Origin: an uncultured Roseburia sp.
GTDB taxonomy: Bacteria > Bacillota > Clostridia > Lachnospirales > Lachnospiraceae
NCBI GenBank assembly: GCA_910587865.1
Contig: CAJUNX010000031.1
Location: forward strand, 6,093 to 49,760
DNA length: 43,668 nt
Direction: 5' to 3'
Shown one piece after another: positions 32,856 to 40,815 of this stretch. The notes under the pieces are model-generated. The model saw only the letters and a program-made list of their open reading frames with translations. It made no database searches and was not told the origin of the DNA. The stretch's first letter is position 1, and every line of letters starts with the position of its first letter. Both the position numbers and the translations under genes were made by a program.

Positions 32856-33595
32856 AGACGTTTTCCATGACGCACACCGGGCGTCGGCGTGAAACGAATC
32901 AGGATTATATGTTTGCGTCGGAGACGGCTGTCGGGACGCTGCCGAATCTTTTCCTGGTAGCGGACGGGATGGGCGGTCATGCGGCAGGTGAATATGCGTC
33001 AAAATTTACGGTGGAAAGGGTAGTGGAGTATATCGGAACTGCTTCGCACGGGGAGCCGGTCGCAGTGATTCGGGAGGCTGTTTTGTATGCAAACCGGCGG
33101 CTTTTAGAGGAAGCCCGTGCGGATGCGGGGAAGAACGGCATGGGAACGACACTTGTCGCATCTGTCTGCAACGGCGATCAGCTGCATGTGGCGAATATCG
33201 GGGACAGCAGGCTGTACGTGATCGGTACACATGGCATCCGTCAGGTCACAAGGGATCATTCTCTTGTGGAGGAGATGGTGCGGTTAGGGGAGATGGACAA
33301 GGCGGACGCCAGGTTTCATCCGGATAAAAATATTATCACCAGGGCGATCGGCATGATGTCCGATATTTCGGTGGACTTTTTTGAGACCGGGTTAGAACCC
33401 GGAGATATGATTCTGATGTGTTCCGACGGTCTGACGAATATGGTGGATGACGCGAACATAGCACGGATCGTATCGGGACAGGGAGAGCTGAAGGAGAAGG
33501 CGGAGAGACTGGTGGATTCTGCAAACCAAAACGGCGGCAGCGACAATATAACCGTTGTGCTGATCGAGCCGTTTTCCGGAAAAGCAGAGGCGTAG
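32852..33595 (+). CDS. prpC: PP2C-type serine/threonine protein phosphatase
   Basis: Metal-dependent phosphatase expected to dephosphorylate proteins, including targets of the adjacent kinase PrkC. The 247-residue product has the PP2C motifs in order: RRETNQDYMFA, VADGMGGHAAGEYAS (about 36-50), GDSRLYVIG, LVEEMVRLGEM, MCSDGLTNMVDD and GGSDNITVVLIE. Start ATG 32852 overlaps the rlmN stop. The kinase gene begins about 40 bases after its stop. The prpC-prkC pairing is standard in Firmicutes and linked to cell-wall signalling and growth control. Confidence 0.95.
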   Translation: MKTFSMTHTGRRRETNQDYMFASETAVGTLPNLFLVADGMGGHAAGEYASKFTVERVVEYIGTASHGEPVAVIREAVLYANRRLLEEARADAGKNGMGTTLVASVCNGDQLHVANIGDSRLYVIGTHGIRQVTRDHSLVEEMVRLGEMDKADARFHPDKNIITRAIGMMSDISVDFFETGLEPGDMILMCSDGLTNMVDDANIARIVSGQGELKEKAERLVDSANQNGGSDNITVVLIEPFSGKAEA

Positions 33596-33634
33596 GGGAC
33601 TTTGTTTTCCTGCGGATAGATGTGGAGGTTATGT

Positions 33635-35770
33635 ATGTTGACAGAAGGCATGTATATCGCAGACCGTTATGAGATTCTGGGGAAGATAGGAGCCGGCGGA
33701 ATGTCGGATGTCTATAAGGCGAAGGATCTGACGCTGGGACGTTTTGTGGCGATCAAAGTATTGAAGTCGGAGTTTTCGGAAGATCTTAATTTTGTGACAA
33801 AATTTCGCACGGAGGCGCAGTCTGCTGCGGGTCTGGAGCATCCGAATATCGTCAATATTTACGATGTCGGCAGCGAGGCCGGGATTCATTATATCGTGAT
33901 GGAGTATGTCGAGGGGATCACGCTTAAGACATATATCGAGAAAAAGGGACAGCTTTCGTTTAAGGAGGCGGTCAGTATTGCGATCCAGGTGGGGAGAGGG
34001 ATTGAGTCCGCTCATAACAAAGGGATTATCCACCGGGATATCAAGCCGCAGAACATCATCATATCGACCGAGGGAAAGGTCAAAGTGACCGATTTCGGGA
34101 TTGCGCGTGCGGTCAGCACGAATACGATCAATTCCGATGTGATGGGTTCGGTGCACTATTCCTCCCCGGAGCAGGCCAGGAACGGTTTTGTGGACGGGAA
34201 GAGCGATATCTATTCGCTGGGAATCGTGATGTACGAGATGGTGACGGGACGCGTCCCGTTTGACGGGGATACGACGGTGGCCGTAGCGATCCAGCATCTG
34301 CAGGAGGAGATGGTGGCTCCGAGCGCATATGCGCCGAATCTTCCGGTCAGCATGGAGAAGATCATCATCAAATGTACCCAGAAGAGCTCGGACCGCAGGT
34401 ATGAGTCAATGACAGCCCTGCTCACCGATCTAAGGAAAGCGCTGGTAAGCCCGGACGAGGATTTTGTGGTGATGGTGCCGGCAGTCCGGCAGGATAAAAC
34501 ACGTGTCATCAATGAGGATGACTTAAAAAAGATCAAGGAAGAGACCGGAAGTGTTTATCTGAAAACAGATCAGGCTGTCCATGCGAAGCAGGAGGAGTAC
34601 CGGCACGCCAGAAACGAAGAAGAGGATGAATACGGGGATGAGGACGAGGATGATGAATTTGACGATGAGGACGATCTGAATCCGAAGATGGAGAAGGCGA
34701 TCACGATTATGGGAATCGTTGCGGCCGTTGTCATTATCATCATTATCGTGGTGCTGCTGATGAATCTGTTCGGTAAGGGGAAAAAGACCGGGGGCGATAA
34801 GGATTCCGAATCCCAGCGGACGGAGACACAGCAGACGCAGCAGACGGAGACGCAGCAGGTGCAGAAGATTGATGTGCCGGATGTGCGTGACAAGACATTT
34901 GACGAAGCAAAGACGCAGCTGGAGAGTATCGGACTTAAGATAGAAAAGGTCGGCGAGAATTCTTCAAGAGACTATGAAAAGGATAAGATCTGCCTTCAGG
35001 AGCCGGAGGCCGGAACAAAAGCGGATCCGGATGCCACGGTAAAAGTCGTGGTGAGTATCGGCGAGGGGACCATCGAGGTGCCGAATGTGGTCGGGGAACG
35101 CGAAGAGGATGCCGTCGAGATGCTGGAGGATGAGGAATTTGAGGCAAATAAGACGTATTCGTACAGCGATACGGTGGAGGCCGGGTATGTGATTTCTCAA
35201 ACACCGGATCACAATACCAAGGCAAAGCCGGGCGAGGCGGTCACAATCGTCATCAGCCAGGGCAAAGAGATGGTCACTGTGCCGGATATGAAGAATACGT
35301 ATAAATCCGAGGATCAGGCAAAGCTGGAGCTTGGCCAGGCAGGGTTTAACGTGTCGGTGCAGACGCAGATCAGTGATTCGGTTCCGGCGGGCATTGTCAT
35401 GGATCAGAATCCGGGACCGGGAAGTCAGGCGGAAAAGGGAAGTACGGTGACGATCACGGTCAGCTCCGGCCCGCAGCCTTCGCAGAACGTGACGGCGGCG
35501 ACGTATCAGTTCCGCATGACGATCAAGCCGCCCGCGGATACCTCCAATGTGTCCGGCGCGAGCATTGTGCTTTACGACCTGTCCGGAAATGTGCTGGAGC
35601 AGTGGAGCAACAAGCCGATCGGGGACTTCGGCGAGGACGGACTGACGCTCACAAAATCAGGTCTTCTCGTGAATAACGGCAAGGTGGTTATCACATGGCT
35701 GGATTTAAACGGAAATAAACTCAATGACCAGATCGTAAACGAGATTGCGGGAGCGTTTGCCAGTGAGTGA
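33635..35770 (+). CDS. prkC: PASTA-domain serine/threonine protein kinase
   Basis: Membrane kinase sensing cell-wall fragments through external PASTA domains. The 711-residue protein has a kinase domain (about 12-275: GAGGMSDVYKAKD, VAIKVLK, HRDIKPQNIII, DFGIARA), a regulatory linker with a very acidic block (EEEDEYGDEDEDDEFDDEDD, near 330), a single transmembrane helix near 357-380, a Gln/Thr-rich stalk, three PASTA repeats (about 412-480, 481-550, 551-620) and a C-terminal 90-residue beta-rich domain. ATG 33635 is chosen for GTGGAGG seven bases before it. Its stop overlaps the rsgA start. Substrates and ligand are not evident. Confidence 0.95.
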   Translation: MLTEGMYIADRYEILGKIGAGGMSDVYKAKDLTLGRFVAIKVLKSEFSEDLNFVTKFRTEAQSAAGLEHPNIVNIYDVGSEAGIHYIVMEYVEGITLKTYIEKKGQLSFKEAVSIAIQVGRGIESAHNKGIIHRDIKPQNIIISTEGKVKVTDFGIARAVSTNTINSDVMGSVHYSSPEQARNGFVDGKSDIYSLGIVMYEMVTGRVPFDGDTTVAVAIQHLQEEMVAPSAYAPNLPVSMEKIIIKCTQKSSDRRYESMTALLTDLRKALVSPDEDFVVMVPAVRQDKTRVINEDDLKKIKEETGSVYLKTDQAVHAKQEEYRHARNEEEDEYGDEDEDDEFDDEDDLNPKMEKAITIMGIVAAVVIIIIIVVLLMNLFGKGKKTGGDKDSESQRTETQQTQQTETQQVQKIDVPDVRDKTFDEAKTQLESIGLKIEKVGENSSRDYEKDKICLQEPEAGTKADPDATVKVVVSIGEGTIEVPNVVGEREEDAVEMLEDEEFEANKTYSYSDTVEAGYVISQTPDHNTKAKPGEAVTIVISQGKEMVTVPDMKNTYKSEDQAKLELGQAGFNVSVQTQISDSVPAGIVMDQNPGPGSQAEKGSTVTITVSSGPQPSQNVTAATYQFRMTIKPPADTSNVSGASIVLYDLSGNVLEQWSNKPIGDFGEDGLTLTKSGLLVNNGKVVITWLDLNGNKLNDQIVNEIAGAFASE

Positions 35771-36731
35771 CGCGAATAAAACGGCCGGAGCGCCATGTGC
35801 TTCGGGATGCGGCACCGGGGCGCCGTATGTTTCGGGCCGGGGCGCCGGGCTGCCGGTCAGGGGAAAAATTATCAGGGGGATTGCCGGCTTCTACTACGTG
35901 CACGCAGCGGGAGCCGGGATCTATGAGTGCAAGGCAAAAGGCATTTTCCGAAATCTGAAAGTGAAGCCGCTGGTCGGGGATGACGTGGAGATCACGGTAC
36001 TTGACGAAGGGGAAAAGCAGGGAAATATCGAGCGCATTCTGCCGCGGCGGAGTGCGCTTATCCGGCCTGCCGTGGCAAATGCGGATCAGGCGATGATCAT
36101 TTTTGCCGTGGCAAAGCCGCAGCCGAATCTCAACCTGCTTGACCGTTTTCTCGTGATGATGGGGGCGCAGCGGACGCCGGTCGTGATCTGTTTTAACAAG
36201 GCAGATCTCGCGGAGCGGGCGGAACGGGAACGGCTGGCGGGAATCTATGCAGGCTGCGGATGTCCGGTGCTGTTTACCTCCGCCAGCAGGCGGCAGGGGC
36301 TGGATGAACTGATGGGGCTGCTGATGAATAAAACGACAGTTGTGGCAGGCCCGTCCGGCGTCGGCAAATCTTCGTTGATCAACTGCCTGCAGCAGGAGCG
36401 GCAGATGCAGACAGGAGAGATCAGTGAAAAAATCGGGCGCGGCCGCCACACGACACGTCATTCGGAGATCATACCGGTGTGCGGAAGTACGTATATTATG
36501 GACACGCCCGGTTTTTCCACCCTGCAGTCTGACATGGAAAAAGAAGCGTTAAAGGATTATTACCCGGAATTCGCCGTGTATGAGCCGGGCTGTCGTTTTG
36601 CGGGCTGCAGCCATATCGGGGAACGGGACTGTGGTGTGAAGGAGGCGCTGGCTGCGGGGAAGATAAACGGGCAGCGCTATCAGAATTACTGCCAGATTTA
36701 TGAGGAACTGAAGCATATAAAAAGATACTGA
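35763..36731 (+). CDS. rsgA: Ribosome small subunit-dependent GTPase A
   Basis: Circularly permuted GTPase that checks late 30S assembly. The 322-residue product has an OB-fold start (RGKIIRGIAGFYYVHAAGAG), then G4 FNKADL, G1 GPSGVGKSSLIN, switch TTRHSE, G3 DTPGFST and the zinc knuckle CRFAGCSHIGERDC. Start GTG 35763 overlaps the prkC stop; GGGAG lies nine bases earlier. The first 32 residues (rich in Ala, Gly, Cys, Ser) are an extension not present in typical RsgA, where RGKI is near the start. The corresponding DNA is GC-rich and has an internal near-repeat. Confidence 0.93.
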   Translation: MSDANKTAGAPCASGCGTGAPYVSGRGAGLPVRGKIIRGIAGFYYVHAAGAGIYECKAKGIFRNLKVKPLVGDDVEITVLDEGEKQGNIERILPRRSALIRPAVANADQAMIIFAVAKPQPNLNLLDRFLVMMGAQRTPVVICFNKADLAERAERERLAGIYAGCGCPVLFTSASRRQGLDELMGLLMNKTTVVAGPSGVGKSSLINCLQQERQMQTGEISEKIGRGRHTTRHSEIIPVCGSTYIMDTPGFSTLQSDMEKEALKDYYPEFAVYEPGCRFAGCSHIGERDCGVKEALAAGKINGQRYQNYCQIYEELKHIKRY

Positions 36732-36768
36732 GATTACCGGAATTCGTAAGAGAACAGGAGGATCCGTC

Positions 36769-37431
36769 ATGAATTGTTTGTCACCATCCATACTGGCTGC
36801 GGATGTCAGCAGGCTCGGAGAGCAGGTGCAGCTTCTCGATCAGGCAGGTGCGGAGTATGTACATATTGACGTGATGGACGGTATGTTTGTACCGAGTCTG
36901 TCCTTTGGACTGCCGGTGATCAGAGCGATCCGGCCGTGGAGTGACCGGATGTTTGACGTGCACCTGATGATTGAGGAGCCGTCGCGCTATATCGGGGAAT
37001 TTGCGGATGCCGGTGCGGATCTGATCACCGTGCATGCCGAGAGCTGTACGCATCTGGACGGTACGATCGAGGCGATCAAAAAAAGAGGGATTCTTGCGGG
37101 GGTTGCGCTTAACCCGGCCACACCGCTGTCGGTGCTTGATTATATTCTGCCGCAGGTGGACATGGTTCTGATCATGACGGTGAACCCGGGATTTGGCGGA
37201 CAGGATCTGATTCCGTATACGATCGATAAGGTACGCGGGTTAAAGCGGATGATCGAAGCGCGGGGACTGAAAACGGATATTGAGGTGGACGGAGGAATCC
37301 GCCTGTCAAACGTGCAGACCATTCTTGATGCGGGTGCGAATATTATTGTCGCCGGCAGTGCGGTTTTCGGGGATGATATCGCCGGGAATGTCCGGCGTTT
37401 TCTTAAGATCCTGCACGCGCAGCAGTCATGA
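36769..37431 (+). CDS. rpe: Ribulose-phosphate 3-epimerase
   Basis: Interconverts ribulose 5-phosphate and xylulose 5-phosphate in the pentose phosphate pathway. The 220-residue TIM barrel has its conserved metal and phosphate motifs: LSPSILAADVSRLG (5-18), HIDVMDGMFVPSLSFG, HLMIEEP, MTVNPGFGGQ and EVDGGIRLSNV. Start ATG 36769 follows AACAGGAGGATCCGTC, 38 bases after rsgA. rsgA-rpe-thiN is a common Firmicutes order. After its stop lies a 166-base gap before thiN with a small GTGCA/TGCAC hairpin near 37526-37541 and nothing else recognisable. Confidence 0.96.
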   Translation: MNCLSPSILAADVSRLGEQVQLLDQAGAEYVHIDVMDGMFVPSLSFGLPVIRAIRPWSDRMFDVHLMIEEPSRYIGEFADAGADLITVHAESCTHLDGTIEAIKKRGILAGVALNPATPLSVLDYILPQVDMVLIMTVNPGFGGQDLIPYTIDKVRGLKRMIEARGLKTDIEVDGGIRLSNVQTILDAGANIIVAGSAVFGDDIAGNVRRFLKILHAQQS

Positions 37432-37597
37432 TGCGGGACGGTGCGCGCCAGAGATCGTGTGGGGAGCCGGTACATCGTTCGACAAATAACCGGATCAATC
37501 ACTCAGAAAAGCAGGCAGGTGGCCGGTGCAGTTATTTGCACAATGAGGTACTGGTATTCACGGCGCTGTGCGGGGACCGGTGCAGGAGGGAGATGAC

Positions 37598-38248
37598 ATG
37601 AGACAGGCAATTATAGTTTCCGGCGGAAGGATCGACGATGAGTTTGTGCGGCAGGTGATAGAGACGACTGCGGCGGACTGTCTGATAGCGGCGGATGCCG
37701 GCGTGGATTTTTTTTATCGGAACCGGATGCGTCCGGACGTGATTGTCGGGGATTTTGACTCGGCGCACGCGGAGGCGCGTCATTATTTTGAGGGCAGTGA
37801 GGGGATCCGGATCGAACGGCTTGATCCGGTCAAGGACGACACGGATACGGAATCGGCGCTGCGGCTGGCCATCCGAACGGGCGCAGAGCAGATTACTCTG
37901 CTTGGGGCGACCGGAAGCCGGATCGATCACGTGCTCGGCAATATTGAGCTGCTCGGAATCGGACTTACGGAGGGAGTGCCTGTCACGATGCTCGATCCCT
38001 GCAACCGGATACGTATGGTGGATCAGGGAATCGTAATCCGGCGTGAGGAACAGTTCGGAACCTACGTGTCGCTTCTGCCTTATACGCCGCAGGTGAAAGG
38101 GCTCACGCTCCGCGGAATGAAGTATCCGCTGACGGATCACTGTTTAAAGGGGTTCTGCTCGCTCGGGATCAGCAATGAGATCGCGGAGGACGAGGGTGTG
38201 ATTACCTTTTCGGAGGGGATCCTGCTGGTGATCGAGTCGAAGGATTAG
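37598..38248 (+). CDS. thiN: Thiamine pyrophosphokinase
   Basis: Transfers pyrophosphate from ATP to thiamine to give TPP. The 216-residue product shows the catalytic motifs: ADAGVDFFYRNRMRPDVIVG, then DFDS; DDTDTESALRLAI; and LGATGSRIDHVLGNIELL. The C-terminal substrate-binding domain contains TPQVKGLTLRGMKYPL and NEIAEDEG. Start ATG 37598 follows CAGGAGGGAGATGAC. I looked upstream for a TPP riboswitch (CTGAGA box) and did not find it. Its 3' end overlaps the end of a broken YbjQ gene on the other strand. Confidence 0.95.
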   Translation: MRQAIIVSGGRIDDEFVRQVIETTAADCLIAADAGVDFFYRNRMRPDVIVGDFDSAHAEARHYFEGSEGIRIERLDPVKDDTDTESALRLAIRTGAEQITLLGATGSRIDHVLGNIELLGIGLTEGVPVTMLDPCNRIRMVDQGIVIRREEQFGTYVSLLPYTPQVKGLTLRGMKYPLTDHCLKGFCSLGISNEIAEDEGVITFSEGILLVIESKD

Positions 38249-38639
38249 GCGTTTTTTTCTTCTTCGATCAATACAGCGGTTCCGTTTGCCGAGACTACGA
38301 TCATGTTATTTGTCAGTGTCATCAGATCAAGATCGACACCTATAACGGCATTTGCGCCGACGTTTAGCGCTTTTTCGATTCGTTCATATATTGCGTGATT
38401 CTGTAACCTTCAAAATGATGAGAGGTTATTATTTTGAAAAAGCTTCTTCTCTCTTTTGTTTCCCAAATCTGTTTTTCTCTGGCTGTGGACTCTTCTGGCA
38501 TTTCATTTATGGAGGGTAATACCTCAGGCAGTACGGTTCCCTTCACGATACACGGATGGAAATATTCTCTGCAGGCAGCTATTTTCTCAGGATTATAATC
38601 ATCTTCCTTCTTTACTTTTAAATCTGATCTGTTGATCAT
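38245..38639 (-). pseudogene. Broken YbjQ (UPF0145) family gene
   Basis: The minus strand encodes an unusual N-terminus (38639-38400; includes FFKIITSHHFEGYRI, the first strand of a YbjQ domain) and, in another frame, the YbjQ C-terminus (IEKALNVGANAVIGVDLDLM, then TLTNNMIVVSANGTAV and a stop at 38245). The central half of the domain, about 50-60 residues with the LG-TGF motif, is missing, and the frame changes at about 38400. The gene is therefore damaged by a deletion. Translation could still give a 91-residue N-terminal product from 38639. Confidence 0.75.
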
Positions 38640-38982
38640 GGGACTCTGCCGAAATCAGACGATTATTGCAGAGCGAAAGAGGTGGAAGAAATGAATGGTC
38701 ATTTTTTGATGTTTCATAAGATGCCGGATACATTCGATGAAGCATTAATGAAGCATTATCACAGGAAATGATAAAGCGATTTCATTATGAATTGAAGTCA
38801 GCGGTAGTTGAGGATCGTGCGAATGGATATGCTATTGGCGATTATAAGCAGCGTCCCAATATGATTGGGATATGAGGAGAAAAAATAATGAAATGACGAT
38901 TACTTTGAGAACGGAAACGGTAGAACAGGCAGGCTGATTCTTTTCAGGGAGTGCCTGAAGAATGATATTGTGCCGGTTAGGA
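38640..38982. other. Gene debris without intact genes
   Basis: Several short frames lie on the plus strand: 38691-38771 (26 codons, with AGAGGTGGAAG before it) and an overlapping 38768-38875 (35 codons, ATGA overlap). A third, near 38890, begins MTITLRTETVEQAG and then stops; it looks like the start of a GNAT acetyltransferase. None is long enough to be a gene. The pattern is that of a deleted or decayed cluster. Confidence 0.4.
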
Positions 38983-39011
38983 TTGAAAAAACAGAGTCTT
39001 TGTGCTATGCT
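38983..39011 (+). promoter_or_regulatory. Probable promoter of ychF
   Basis: TTGAAA (38983-38988), 17-base spacer, TATGCT (39006-39011). A small hairpin GCGGA-TTGTAC-TCCGC (39025-39040) lies in the leader, about 95 bases before the ychF start. Confidence 0.5.
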
Positions 39012-39133
39012 TTATACTTGTATGGCGGATTGTACTCCGCAGGATATGATGCCAGGCAGGGCAGGTACAAAGAAAATACAGAGAAAGGCAGAAACCCCGG
39101 AAATCAGGGTGTTCTGAACAGGTAAGATATATT

Positions 39134-40234
39134 ATGAAACTTGGAATCGTCGGGCTCCCCAATGTGGGAAAGAGTACATTATTTAATTCACTGACGAAGG
39201 CGGGTGCGGAGTCCGCGAACTATCCGTTTTGTACGATCGATCCGAATGTGGGGATCGTAGCGGTGCCGGACGATCGGATCCGAAAGCTTGGGGAGATGTA
39301 TCAGTCCAGGAAAGTGACGCCGGCCGTGATTGAATTTGTGGATATCGCCGGCCTTGTGAAAGGCGCGAGCAAGGGGGAAGGGCTGGGGAATCAGTTTCTT
39401 GCAAATATCCGCGAGGTGGATGCGATCGTGCATGTGGTCCGCTGTTTTGAGGATACAAATGTCGTACATGTGGACGGCAGCGTGGATCCCGCGCGCGATA
39501 TCGAGACGATCGGACTCGAGCTGATCTTTTCCGATATCGAGATTTTAGAGCGCCGTATTGCCAAAGTGGCGCGGCAGGCGAAGATGGACAAGACGCTCGC
39601 GAAGGAGATGGAGCTTCTGACCGCGGTAAAAACGCACCTGGAAGAGGGAAAGCCGGCAAAGACATTTGAGATACCGGAGGATGAGGATGCGCAGAAATGG
39701 TTTGCATCTTATAATCTTCTGACGGCAAAACCGGTGATTTACGCGGCGAATGTGGCGGAGGATGAGCTGGCGGACGACGCGGCGTCAAATCCCCATGTAA
39801 ATGCGGTGCGCGCGATGGCAGAAGAAGAGCACAGCGAGGTGTTTGTGATCTGTGCGCAGATCGAACAGGAGATCGCGGAGCTCGACGAGGACGAGAAGGC
39901 AATGTTTTTGGAGGAACTCGGCCTGGCGGAGTCGGGTCTCGAGAAGCTGATTGCAGCCAGCTACAGTCTGCTCGGACTGATCAGCTACCTGACGGCCGGG
40001 GAGGATGAGACCAGGGCGTGGACGATAAAGAAGGGCACGAAGGCGCCGCAGGCGGCGGGCAAAATTCATACGGACTTTGAGCGCGGATTTATCCGGGCCG
40101 AGGTGGTCAATTATCAGGATCTGCTGGACTGCGGGAGTCTGGCCGCGGCGAAGGAAAAGGGGATCGTGGGCCTTGAGGGCAAGGAGTATGTCGTGCAGGA
40201 CGGCGATGTGATTCTGTTCCGCTTTAATGTCTGA
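39134..40234 (+). CDS. ychF: Redox-regulated ATPase YchF (OLA1 family)
   Basis: Obg-family P-loop protein that hydrolyses ATP rather than GTP and associates with ribosomes. The 366-residue product has G1 GLPNVGKST (6-14), FCTIDPNVGIVAVPD, G3 VDIAGLVKGASKGEGLGN, and, in place of the GTP-specific NKxD, the YAANVAEDEL segment typical of YchF. A helical insert (about 120-200) and a C-terminal TGS domain (about 275-365, ending DGDVILFRFNV) complete the usual architecture. Start ATG 39134; upstream AACAGGTAAG is a weak Shine-Dalgarno. A hairpin-containing leader precedes it. Complete. Confidence 0.96.
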   Translation: MKLGIVGLPNVGKSTLFNSLTKAGAESANYPFCTIDPNVGIVAVPDDRIRKLGEMYQSRKVTPAVIEFVDIAGLVKGASKGEGLGNQFLANIREVDAIVHVVRCFEDTNVVHVDGSVDPARDIETIGLELIFSDIEILERRIAKVARQAKMDKTLAKEMELLTAVKTHLEEGKPAKTFEIPEDEDAQKWFASYNLLTAKPVIYAANVAEDELADDAASNPHVNAVRAMAEEEHSEVFVICAQIEQEIAELDEDEKAMFLEELGLAESGLEKLIAASYSLLGLISYLTAGEDETRAWTIKKGTKAPQAAGKIHTDFERGFIRAEVVNYQDLLDCGSLAAAKEKGIVGLEGKEYVVQDGDVILFRFNV

Positions 40235-40332
40235 TGTACGGTATCGCTGCACCCGTGAATTGCCAGGGACAGGCAACATTCTGAGCGAAACGCATATATT
40301 TTTTCAAGGAAACGGTTGCTTGGGAGAAAGAT

Positions 40333-40590
40333 ATGCGTTTTTGTGAGCTGGAGAGAAAAGAAGTGATCAATGTGCGGGACGGCAGGTGTCTGGGGAATGT
40401 GCGGGATCTGGAATTTGACGAGTGCAAGGGATGCATTCAGACGCTGATTGTGCCCGGCCCGGGAAAATGGCTGGGCTGTGTGTGCCGGGAGTTTGAGATT
40501 TTTATCCCGTGGTGCGATATCAAGCGGATTGGACCGGATATCGTGCTGGTGGACATTGATGAGAAGGAGTGCCGGCATAAAATCAAATAG
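40333..40590 (+). CDS. YlmC/YmxH family PRC-barrel protein
   Basis: An 85-residue protein with the PRC-barrel fold found in YlmC/YmxH proteins of spore-forming Firmicutes: RFCELERKEVINVRDGRCLG, then NVRDLEFDECKGCIQTLIVP and CDIKRIGPDIVLVDI. The family is linked by annotation to sporulation, but no mechanism is established. It has cysteines at C27, C30 and C45 that could bind metal or form disulfides. Start ATG 40333 follows TTGGGAGAAAG. It stands alone after ychF and is closed by a terminator. Confidence 0.88.
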   Translation: MRFCELERKEVINVRDGRCLGNVRDLEFDECKGCIQTLIVPGPGKWLGCVCREFEIFIPWCDIKRIGPDIVLVDIDEKECRHKIK

Positions 40591-40608
40591 AGGGCACAGG
40601 ATACCGCA

Positions 40609-40660
40609 AACAGGCCGTCTGCCATGGGAACAGATCATTTTCCGACGGGCGGTCTGTTTT
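40609..40660 (+). terminator. Rho-independent terminator
   Basis: AACAGGCCGTCTG (40609-40621) can pair over its whole length, with G-U pairs, with CGGGCGGTCTGTT (40646-40658), followed by T residues. It ends the YlmC/YmxH transcript. Confidence 0.7.
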
Positions 40661-40704
40661 CATACCGTCCGCCGATCGACGGATGATAATACGCATGGGA
40701 GATA

Positions 40705-40809
40705 GTGTGAAACATCGGTCTGACAGCTGATGCTTCACACGGCTGTTTGTGCAGGAGCGTCACAAATAAGCCATGGCGGACCCCGTCGCACAAACGCTTT
40801 GGAATGGAG
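40705..40809 (+). promoter_or_regulatory. Structured leader RNA element, copy B (nucleotidyltransferase leader)
   Basis: Second copy of the element found before pyrB. P1: GTGTGAAACATC (40705-40716) pairs with GATGCTTCACAC (40729-40740), one mismatch; the paired sequence differs from copy A. P2: GGCT-G-TTTGTG (40741-40751) pairs with CACAAA-TA-AGCC (40761-40772). The loop GGAGCGT (40754-40760) can pair with ACGCTTT (40794-40800), two of seven pairs being G-U. P3: GGCGG (40775-40779) with CCGTC (40783-40787). A second CACAAA is at 40789-40794. The Shine-Dalgarno GGAATGGAG (40801-40809) follows directly; the start codon is 40816. A possible -10 (GATAAT) is at 40685-40690. Confidence 0.65.
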
Positions 40810-40815
40810 ATAAGT

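Noticed and set aside
37432..37597. TPP riboswitch before thiN
   Set aside because: The conserved CTGAGA and the ACCTGATCTGGATAATGCC-like core are absent; only a small hairpin is present.
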